Shown: positions 6,644 through 12,616 of the stretch, in pieces
Layout: each line of letters opens with the position of its first letter
Numbering within the stretch: the first letter of the stretch is position 1
NCBI GenBank assembly: GCA_003857395.1
Contig: RPRC01000108.1
Coordinates: forward strand, 1 to 30,656
Reading direction: 5' to 3'
DNA length: 30,656 bases
DNA from: Geobacter sp.
GTDB lineage: Bacteria; Desulfobacterota; Desulfuromonadia; Geobacterales; Geobacteraceae
Notes under the pieces: generated by a model
Databases searched by the model: none
What the model saw: the letters and a program-made list of their open reading frames with translations, nothing else
Told to the model about the DNA's origin: nothing
Program-made: the position numbers and the translations under genes

Positions 6644-8455
6644 TTATGCTGCCCAGCTGCCGACGCTTCCTGATTCTTCCAATTCTATGATTCCTGCCGG
6701 ATCGATGATGAGTGCAACCCGTCCGTCTCCCAGGATTGTAGAGCCGGCAATGCCCGGGGATTTTGCCAGGTATTTGCCCAATGATTTGATGGCGACTTCC
6801 TGTTGACCCAGGAGTCTTGATACGATGAGCCCCATCCTTTTCTCCGCAACACCGATGACGACGATATAACTCTGCTGCGAAGAAGTATCTTTCTCGGCGA
6901 CACCGAAAACCCGCTGCATGCGGATCAAGGGCAGCACAGAGTCCCTCAGCTTCAGAACTTCCTGTCCACCGATCTGGTGGAAGGAACTTGTATCTACCTT
7001 AAGGGTTTCCAGAACAGCGGCAAGAGGAATGGAGTAGACTTCGTTCTCCACTTCCACAAGCAGGGACTGAATTATTGCCAGTGTCAGCGGGAGCTTGAGG
7101 ATAAATTCAGAGCCTCTACCCACCTCACTCCTGATTTCAATCAGTCCATTCAGTTTTCTGATGTTGGTGCGGACAACATCCATGCCCACGCCGCGTCCCG
7201 ATAAATCTGTCGCCTTTTCTTTCGTGGAGAAGCCGGGCAGGAAGATAAGATCAAGGATCTCTTTCTGTGACATGGCCGCTACCTGCTCCTCGGTAACCAG
7301 TCCCTTGTCAATGGCCTTGCGAGACAATTTTTCCGGATCGATGCCGTTGCCGTCATCCTTGATGCTGATGATGATCTGGTTTCCTTCATGGGTAGCGGAC
7401 AGCACTACGTTTCCGGTGCGAGGTTTGCCGATTGCAACGCGATCTTCCGGCATCTCGAGGCCATGATCCAGGGCATTGCGGATCAGGTGGATAAGGGGAT
7501 CACCAATTTCATCGACTACCGAGCGGTCAAGTTCCGTTTCTTCGCCGATAATCTCCAGGTTCACCTCTTTTCCCAGATCGCGAGACATGTTTCTCACAAT
7601 ACGCGGGAATTTCTTGAAGACCTTTTCTACCGGAATCATCCGTATTTTCAGAACCTGCATTTGTAGTTCGGAGGTGACGAAGTCAATTCTTTTTGCCAGT
7701 TTGCTGAATTCTTCGCCGAAGTTTGTCATGTTCTCGCGGCTTTGATAATCGATATTCATCTGCAGGGTTCTGTTTCGCTCCAGGACCATCTCTCCAACCT
7801 GATTCATCAGGTCATCAAGCCTTTTAACATCGATCCTGACGGTGGTATTGTCGGAAACATCCTCGTTTCGTGCGCTTGCGGATTTCTGGGCTGCCGGGCG
7901 ACTTGCCTGAACAGGGGCCGCTTGGCGCACCGGGGCGGCATCTGCCGCAAGTACTGTCTCCTCAGATGGTTCATGCTCAACGTCTGATAATTCTGCGGTT
8001 TGCCCTGTCGCTTCTGAAGCTGTTTCCTGGGGAGCCTCTGCAAGGACGGTGGCCTCTTGCAGGTTTCCGGAAATATACGGGATGAGGTTATTAATGATTT
8101 CCCCTAAATCGCGCTCGACAATTTCACCGTTGCGGATATCGCTGACCAGGAGCTTGACGTGATCTGCCGCATCCAGGATAACGTCCATGATGTCCGGACC
8201 TACCTTCAATTCGCCCTTGCGGAGTCGATTGAGAACATCCTCTGTCTTATGCGTGATTTTTACCAGGAGCTCAAAGCCGAGAAAACTGGAGGCACCCTTA
8301 ACCGTATGAATGGAGCGGAAAATACTATTCATCAGCTCCATGTTTTCCGGCTCTTTTTCCAACGCGATCAGGTCATCATCCATTTTCTCGAGAAGTTCGG
8401 TTGTTTCTGTCAGAAAGCCTTCCAACAACTCCTGGTCATCGCATAGTAATGACAT
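6644..8455 (-). CDS. cheA: CheA: chemotaxis sensor histidine kinase lacking a recognisable P2 domain
   Basis: A 603-aa kinase that autophosphorylates in response to receptors and passes phosphate to CheB and CheY. P1/Hpt is about 5-125, with the phosphoacceptor His50 in HTVKGASSFLG. Residues about 131-205 are a low-complexity Ala/Glu/Pro linker where a CheY/CheB-docking P2 domain would normally sit; I see none. P3 dimerisation follows from about 206 (VRIDVKRLDDLMNQVGEMV). P4 ATPase has the N-box HLIRNALDHG (323-332), DDGNGID (367-373) and GRGVGMD (420-426). The P5 CheW-like domain is about 460-595. I chose the ATG at 8453-8455 because AAGGAG lies 6 bases upstream; the ATG 18 bases earlier (609 aa) has no good ribosome site. 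A repeat-rich 318-base gap lies between cheW and this gene. Confidence 0.96.
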   Translation of the reverse strand: MSLLCDDQELLEGFLTETTELLEKMDDDLIALEKEPENMELMNSIFRSIHTVKGASSFLGFELLVKITHKTEDVLNRLRKGELKVGPDIMDVILDAADHVKLLVSDIRNGEIVERDLGEIINNLIPYISGNLQEATVLAEAPQETASEATGQTAELSDVEHEPSEETVLAADAAPVRQAAPVQASRPAAQKSASARNEDVSDNTTVRIDVKRLDDLMNQVGEMVLERNRTLQMNIDYQSRENMTNFGEEFSKLAKRIDFVTSELQMQVLKIRMIPVEKVFKKFPRIVRNMSRDLGKEVNLEIIGEETELDRSVVDEIGDPLIHLIRNALDHGLEMPEDRVAIGKPRTGNVVLSATHEGNQIIISIKDDGNGIDPEKLSRKAIDKGLVTEEQVAAMSQKEILDLIFLPGFSTKEKATDLSGRGVGMDVVRTNIRKLNGLIEIRSEVGRGSEFILKLPLTLAIIQSLLVEVENEVYSIPLAAVLETLKVDTSSFHQIGGQEVLKLRDSVLPLIRMQRVFGVAEKDTSSQQSYIVVIGVAEKRMGLIVSRLLGQQEVAIKSLGKYLAKSPGIAGSTILGDGRVALIIDPAGIIELEESGSVGSWAA

Positions 8456-8486
8456 CTTCAGCTCCTTTTTCATAATCTTCTAGTTA

Positions 8487-8627
8487 GTTTCCATCCGGGA
8501 ACGGTTCTTTTTCGCCCTGACAGCGTCAATCAGCGGTCTTGTTTGTGCGACGTACAGTAGTACGTCTCCGCACAATCCCTTGATTTCCTTGTCAGGACAA
8601 AAAAATCCTCGTTTCCGAATTGGAAAC
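8487..8627. repeat. Palindromic repeat, long form (141-bp imperfect hairpin)
   Basis: The ends are GTTTCCATCCGGGAAC (8487-8502) and GTTTCCGAATTGGAAAC (8611-8627), which pair imperfectly. Inside are further paired blocks: CCTGACA with TGTCAGG, AATCA with TGATT, TGTGCG with CGCACA, and ACGTAC with GTACGT around an AGTA loop. The whole element can fold as one long, interrupted stem. Its terminal 16 bases match the arms of the short-form repeat at 2438-2470, so the short form looks like the two ends fused. No coding capacity. Confidence 0.7.
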
Positions 8628-8629
8628 GC

Positions 8630-8665
8630 CTAGTTTCACATCCGGAGTTTCCGGATGAAAACTAG
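8630..8665. repeat. Palindromic repeat, short form (reverse orientation)
   Basis: Arms of 15-16 bases, with one insertion in the left arm, enclose a GTT loop. It is the reverse complement of the 2438-2470 type with a slightly altered arm. It directly follows the 141-bp long form. The sequence CTAGTTA occurs at 8480-8486 and again at 8662-8668, flanking the pair. Confidence 0.75.
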
Positions 8666-8773
8666 TTATTGCTCAGCTGCCGAATGAAGTACAGACAAAC
8701 AGCAGGGGATGATTCGGGCAAGTGATTCCACCGACTGCTTAGACCGGCTCCTGTAATACTTGGCACTTGTCTG

Positions 8774-9271
8774 TTATATGGCGGCATTAAGCAGGGAGTC
8801 CCGCTCTGCTTGGGAAAAAACCCGCTCCAAGTCAAGGAGGATAAGAAGCCTGTCGCTTCGATTGATCACGCCGGACAAGTATTCCTGATCAACACCACCA
8901 TTTACAACAATCGGGGGCGGCTGGATCTCGGAGGAGGTGATGCGGATTACCTCGGACACTGAGTCAACGATAAATCCCATCAGGTCACCATCGACATCCA
9001 TGACGATAATGCGAGTTTGTTTGTCGTTTCCCACCTCCGGAAGAGAGAATTTCTTGCGAAGTGAGATGATGGGGATAACTTTTCCTCGCAGGTTGATCAC
9101 CCCTTCAACGTAATAGGGGGTGTTCGGAACACGCGTGACATTAGTGATTCTAATGATTTCACGGACTTTCAGCACATAGACGCCGTATTCTTCCCGATCG
9201 AGGTTGAAGCTGACCAGTTGGATGATTTCGGCCTTGGATTCTTCAGTTTTGAAATTCACTGCGGTTGCCAT
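8774..9271 (-). CDS. cheW: CheW: chemotaxis coupling protein
   Basis: A 165-aa SH3-like scaffold that links chemoreceptors to CheA. One CheW domain fills residues about 15-155. It opens with IIQLVSFNLDREEYGV and carries the characteristic GVINLRGKVIPIISLR strand pair (57-72), followed by IIVMDVDGDLMGFIVDSVSEVI. Length is normal. The start at 9271 is supported by GGGAG about 9 bases upstream. It is the first gene of the minus-strand che block, and a FliA-like promoter lies about 100 bases upstream (9374-9400). Only one CheW is encoded here, besides the P5 domain of CheA. Confidence 0.96.
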   Translation of the reverse strand: MATAVNFKTEESKAEIIQLVSFNLDREEYGVYVLKVREIIRITNVTRVPNTPYYVEGVINLRGKVIPIISLRKKFSLPEVGNDKQTRIIVMDVDGDLMGFIVDSVSEVIRITSSEIQPPPIVVNGGVDQEYLSGVINRSDRLLILLDLERVFSQAERDSLLNAAI

Positions 9272-9373
9272 GTCTGGGATCTCCCGTTATCGAATATTTG
9301 GCTGCATGCCATGTTGTGCCGAGTTTGCCAATGCTGCACAAGCGAAAGGACAGCGAAGTACTGTTTCTAGTTC

Positions 9374-9400
9374 TTTTCGGCGGCTTTTCAAAAAAATTGA
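9374..9400 (-). promoter_or_regulatory. Candidate sigma-28 (FliA) promoter for the cheW operon
   Basis: On the minus strand, TCAA (9397-9400), exactly 15 bases, then GCCGAAAA (9374-9381). Against TAAA-N15-GCCGATAA this is 3/4 plus 7/8. The site lies about 100 bases upstream of cheW, and nothing else with a promoter-like pattern is evident nearer. The flanks are A/T-rich, which raises the chance of coincidence in the -35 part but not in the GCCG core. Confidence 0.45.
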
Positions 9401-9440
9401 ATAAAAAATTTCGTAGCGGGCAGGAAAGTATATTCCTATT

Positions 9441-9458
9441 CAGTTTTCATCCGGAAAG
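9441..9458. repeat. Palindromic repeat, half copy
   Basis: GTTTTCATCCGGAAAG within this stretch is nearly identical to one arm plus loop of the short-form repeat at 2438-2470. The matching right arm is absent within the next few hundred bases. It abuts the three-copy repeat region at 9475-9687. Confidence 0.65.
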
Positions 9459-9474
9459 TCTCGGCAGCGTCCGG

Positions 9475-9687
9475 GCTGGAACTTCCTCGAAGCCTCTCGT
9501 AATCGTTCGCCAGCCGAGACACAGAACAGGCTACCTGCAGGATTCAGGCGCTTTCCTTGCTGTCGCTGTCTTGCAATAAAGCCGTACGAGAGACTCCGAG
9601 AAAGCCCCAGCCCAACGGGGAATATCACTATTTTTGTAAGTCTCTGCAGGGGCTAAGCTGGAACTTCCTCGAAGCCTCTCGTAATCG
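9475..9687 (-). repeat. Three-copy repeat structure: two direct 31-bp copies and one inverted copy
   Basis: Bases 9475-9505 and 9657-9687 are identical over 31 bp. Between them, 9584-9611 is an inverted copy matching 22 of 28 positions. Five of the six differences are transitions, and on the minus strand each becomes a G-U pair. A minus-strand RNA could therefore form 27 consecutive base pairs between the inverted copy and either direct copy, while the plus strand would have A-C mismatches. This suggests a minus-strand structured RNA or a decayed mobile element. Family unknown. Confidence 0.6.
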
Positions 9688-9874
9688 GGTGCCTTGTTTG
9701 ACGGAAGCGTCGGGAGTATGCCGGACGGTACGTTAGGGGGATTTTATGACAGCAATCAAGAGGGGTGGCCTGTTCGGATAATTCGAGATGCTAGATGGGG
9801 GGAGGGGATTTGTCGTGAGAATGAATTTCAGGTTGGGTGGATTCCGGCGTGGCTATCTAGAGATGTTTCGCCGG

Positions 9875-9905
9875 CTCCCGGAACGGAGTATTTCCGTTCT
9901 GGGAG
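9875..9905. terminator. Hairpin downstream of rne (possible mRNA 3' end)
   Basis: 13-bp arms (9875-9887 and 9893-9905) with a 5-base loop and a single G-U pair lie 34 bases beyond the rne stop codon. No T-run follows in the rne direction, so it may stabilise the 3' end or act with a termination factor. It is not a classic intrinsic terminator. Confidence 0.45.
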
Positions 9906-9938
9906 TCGCTGGTGGGCAGTGAAAAGCGAAGGTGTCTT

Positions 9939-12188
9939 CTATTCTTTCTGGTCGGGGTTCTCTGGCACTGGTTCTTTCTTCTTCCGAGGCGCTCGTTTTC
10001 GTTTCGGTTTTTCCGGTGCTTCTTCCTCGACAGTTTTTATCCCGGAATCGTTAGATTCCGTGGCGGACATGAGTTCATTTCCCCGTGCAACCAAAGTTAT
10101 TTCCGGCAAAGATGCGGTAGTTTCCTCAGGCAAAAGGACCGGGGCTGCCTCCGTTGTTTCCGTGGGAGCTGCCTTTGGCTTCCGGGGCGCTCTCGGTTTT
10201 CCCGGTTTTTTCCTTGGTGTTTCTTCCTGAACTTCGGGTGTCTCGGGCGGAGCTGCTTCTTCGAGTACCGCAATGTCAGGTTGAAGCATTTCTGCGGGGG
10301 TAGCAGGTTCCTCAGAAGAGCCTTCAGCAACAGGAGCCGGTTTCGCGGGTTTTTTTCTTCTCCTGCGACGCTTCTTTTTAACCGCTTCCGCAGGGAGCTC
10401 TGTTTCGGTCTGCTCGTCTTTAGGCCCAGGTTCGAGCAATTCCTCTGGGACCTGCTCCTGTTCTACTAACTCCGTTGTCCCGACCGTTGCCGCGGATTCT
10501 TCCATGACTGGTCCATCCGTTGCAGGCTGGGGTTTCTTCTTGCCCCGGCGGCGCTTGCGTTTGACTTTCGTTTCTTCACCCTCTGCAGGGAGAGGCTGCA
10601 GTAATGAGTCGTCGGAGTCTGCAGTCCTGTCAACGTCGTTTGCTCCCAGAGGAGCAGCCTCTATGACACGCTCGTGCTCTAATCCCTGCTGCGCATGTTT
10701 TTCTTTCTTGAACAGTTCCAGTTCCATCTGGTTCATCATGAAAGAGGGTTTGCCCTTGACCGTAACCTCGATATCGTAATCGGTTTCAATCTGGGCAAGT
10801 TCCCGTTTGTTTCTGTTGAGGAGGTAATAGGCAACTTCCAAGGGAAGTCCTCCCCGAACTTCGGCCAGCGTGCCACGGGCTGCAGCGGTATGAACTTTTC
10901 GGAGGAAGGAGAGTGCCATCGCTTCCACCGACTTGACTTTCCCGTGTCCTCCACAGTGAGGACACTCCAGGTAACTTCCTTCATTGATCGTCTGCTTGAT
11001 GCGCTGGCGGGACATTTCCAGAAGTCCGAACTGGGATATTTTGTCAACGCTTACCCTCGCCTTGTCGGCTTTCAGTGCGGTTTTAAGTGATTTCTCCACT
11101 TCGGCTTTGTGCTTTCGGTCCCGCATGTCAATGAAATCGATGACGATCAGTCCGCCAAGGTCACGGAGACGCAATTGCCTTGCAACCTCTTCCGCTGCTT
11201 CCATATTCGTTTTAAAAGCGGTATCCTCAACCCCTTTTTCTCCGGTGGACTTGCCCGAGTTTACATCAATGCTGACCAACGCTTCGGTCGGGTCTATAAC
11301 GATAGACCCTCCCGATTTGAGAGGGACTTTCTTTTCATAGATGAGGTCAATCTGCTCTTCAAGCTGGTATTTTGCGAAGATCGGACGTTTTTCCTGGTGT
11401 AGTTTTACGATATTCTCGTACTTGGGCATGACTTCTTTGAAAAACGCCCTGGCCTGTTTATACACATCTACACTATCCACCAGAACTTCATCAATTTCGG
11501 CAGAGAAGTAGTCCCTGATAGTACGGATTACCAGATCCGATTCCTGGTAAATGAGGGCGGGAGCTTTCAGTTGAGAAGAACGTTCTTTGATACTTGCGTA
11601 GAGTTTCAGGAGATACTGGAGATCTTTGGATAGTTCAGTTTTTCGTTTACCCACAGCCTCGGTTCTGATGATGTAGCCAACGCCTTCCGGCATGCCGAGT
11701 TCCGCCACTACTTCCTTGAGGGCCTTGCGTTCAGCTTCGTTCTCGACTTTGCGGGAAATGCCGCAGGAATCGCTTCCCGGCATGAGAACCATATACCGTC
11801 CGGGGAGGGAGATGTAGGTGGTGAGTGCGGCACCCTTGCCTTCCCTTTCCCCCTTTTCAACCTGAACATTCAGTTCCTGGCCGCGCCGAAGGATTTCCTG
11901 AATGCGGGGGCGACGGTTTTTCTGCTCTTCGGGGAGGTCGTCGCGCCATTGCCAGTTGTCCGGATGAATTTCTCCCATTTGCAGGAAACCGAGCTTCTTC
12001 ATGCCAATATCGATGAAGGCGGCCTGAAGGCCGGGTTCTACTCGAACAACGACTCCCTTGTAAACATTGCCGCGGGTCTGTTCCTTGCCGGCTGTTTCAA
12101 TATCCAGTTCGATCAGGTGTCCTTCTTCAACGATGGCAACCCGAGCTTCTTCCGGATGCATCACGTTGATAAGCATTTTTTTTGCCAT
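9939..12188 (-). CDS. rne: RNase E/G family endoribonuclease with long basic C-terminal extension
   Basis: A 749-aa endonuclease that cleaves single-stranded RNA in mRNA decay and rRNA/tRNA processing. The S1 domain is about 38-125. The DNase I-like catalytic core has metal-binding Asp308 (SIDVNSGKST) and Asp351 (VIDFIDM). The Zn-link CPHC (409-412) joins the tetramer, and the small domain runs to about 515. The remaining 235 residues are disordered and Glu/Pro/Ala-rich, interrupted by four Lys/Arg-rich patches near 558-568, 631-642, 688-700 and 729-740, likely RNA-binding or partner-binding sites. It is longer than E. coli RNase G (489 aa) and shorter than RNase E (1061 aa). The N-terminus lacks an RNase E-type membrane anchor in the region I can judge. 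The ATG has AGGA about 10 bases upstream. It is monocistronic here. The exact rne versus rng name is a judgement. Confidence 0.93.
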   Translation of the reverse strand: MAKKMLINVMHPEEARVAIVEEGHLIELDIETAGKEQTRGNVYKGVVVRVEPGLQAAFIDIGMKKLGFLQMGEIHPDNWQWRDDLPEEQKNRRPRIQEILRRGQELNVQVEKGEREGKGAALTTYISLPGRYMVLMPGSDSCGISRKVENEAERKALKEVVAELGMPEGVGYIIRTEAVGKRKTELSKDLQYLLKLYASIKERSSQLKAPALIYQESDLVIRTIRDYFSAEIDEVLVDSVDVYKQARAFFKEVMPKYENIVKLHQEKRPIFAKYQLEEQIDLIYEKKVPLKSGGSIVIDPTEALVSIDVNSGKSTGEKGVEDTAFKTNMEAAEEVARQLRLRDLGGLIVIDFIDMRDRKHKAEVEKSLKTALKADKARVSVDKISQFGLLEMSRQRIKQTINEGSYLECPHCGGHGKVKSVEAMALSFLRKVHTAAARGTLAEVRGGLPLEVAYYLLNRNKRELAQIETDYDIEVTVKGKPSFMMNQMELELFKKEKHAQQGLEHERVIEAAPLGANDVDRTADSDDSLLQPLPAEGEETKVKRKRRRGKKKPQPATDGPVMEESAATVGTTELVEQEQVPEELLEPGPKDEQTETELPAEAVKKKRRRRRKKPAKPAPVAEGSSEEPATPAEMLQPDIAVLEEAAPPETPEVQEETPRKKPGKPRAPRKPKAAPTETTEAAPVLLPEETTASLPEITLVARGNELMSATESNDSGIKTVEEEAPEKPKRKRAPRKKKEPVPENPDQKE

Positions 12189-12235
12189 TCTGGTTACATC
12201 CTTTCTCTATGAACAGGGTTCGTATACTTTAAATC

Positions 12236-12273
12236 CATTCAAATACCAGGCTTTTCGAAGATCGATTTGAATG
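12236..12273. promoter_or_regulatory. Inverted repeat in the rne 5' leader
   Basis: CATTCAAAT (12236-12244) and ATTTGAATG (12265-12273) are perfect 9-bp inverted arms around a 20-base spacer, 48-85 bases upstream of the rne start. It could be a leader hairpin or a dimeric regulator site. RNase E in E. coli feeds back on its own leader hairpins; whether that applies here is inference only. Confidence 0.4.
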
Positions 12274-12373
12274 AACTCAAAGAGTACCACCCGATACAAT
12301 GCAGTATAGTATCGACATATATAACAAAAATGCTACCCTGAGGCAAAAAAAACATTGCCCTGACTATAAAATT

Positions 12374-12411
12374 AATTGATTTCCATCCGGAAACCCCGGG
12401 TAAAAACAATT
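12374..12411. repeat. Palindromic repeat, degenerate short form
   Basis: AATTG/CAATT outer ends and a CATCCGG...CCCGGGTA core around AAAC match the short-form repeat at 2438-2470 with several changes in the right arm. Confidence 0.65.
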
Positions 12412-12543
12412 GGCGCAGTTGGATGCGCGCCTCATGGAGCGTACGAAACGAAATCTACTTCCTGAACAAGTGTGGGAGTGAGTGATGTCCAACACAGGGA
12501 GTGGTTGGCAGGCACAACTCTAACGACCTTCTTCCCTCATTAA

Positions 12544-12573
12544 TTGACAAATGGATAGAAGTCTTCTTACAAT
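12544..12573 (+). promoter_or_regulatory. Sigma-70-type promoter for the ABC-F gene
   Basis: TTGACA (12544-12549), an 18-base spacer and TACAAT (12568-12573): a perfect -35 and a 5/6 -10, placing the start about 35 bases before the ABC-F ATG. Confidence 0.65.
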
Positions 12574-12616
12574 GATACAAGTGTAGTGAAAATCAAGGGA
12601 GAACTTCAGAAGCACT

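Larger units (their letters stand above)
8456..8773. other. cheW-cheA intergenic region (318 bp), mostly repeat elements
   Basis: This gap inside the che operon is unusually long. Bases 8487-8665 are two members of the palindromic repeat family, listed separately. The remainder (8669-8773), nearest cheW, shows no ORF, terminator or recognisable promoter. If cheW and cheA share a transcript, the message carries a large hairpin about 30 bases upstream of the cheA start. Confidence 0.6.
9272..9938. other. cheW-rne intergenic region (667 bp), repeat-rich, no credible gene
   Basis: From cheW outward it holds the FliA-like promoter, a half palindromic repeat, the three-copy 31-bp repeat structure, an unassigned 180-bp stretch (about 9690-9870), and a hairpin 34 bases past the rne stop. 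Open frames cross it on both strands, but they lack ribosome sites and have repetitive or antisense-like compositions, so none is called. Confidence 0.6.
12189..12616. other. Divergent rne / ABC-F intergenic region (428 bp)
   Basis: It contains an inverted repeat close to the rne start (12236-12273), an AT-rich stretch around 12300-12330 likely to hold the rne promoter (no clean -35/-10 pair found), a degenerate palindromic repeat (12374-12411) and the ABC-F promoter (12544-12573). No ORF with a ribosome site and no RNA gene was recognised. Confidence 0.6.

Noticed and set aside
9440..9628. 62-codon minus-strand frame across the three-copy repeat
   Set aside because: It has no ribosome site and its sequence is only a translation of the repeat arms; treated as non-coding.
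9475..9687. RNase P RNA, SRP RNA or GEMM riboswitch in the cheW-rne gap
   Set aside because: A fragment resembles the GAGGAAxGUCC start of RNase P RNA, but the other conserved blocks of RNase P, 4.5S and GEMM RNAs are missing.
9694..10230. 178-codon plus-strand open frame over the rne 3' end
   Set aside because: It is largely antisense to the low-complexity C-terminal coding region of rne, is Phe/Ser/Arg-rich, and has no ribosome site; a shadow of the repeats in rne.
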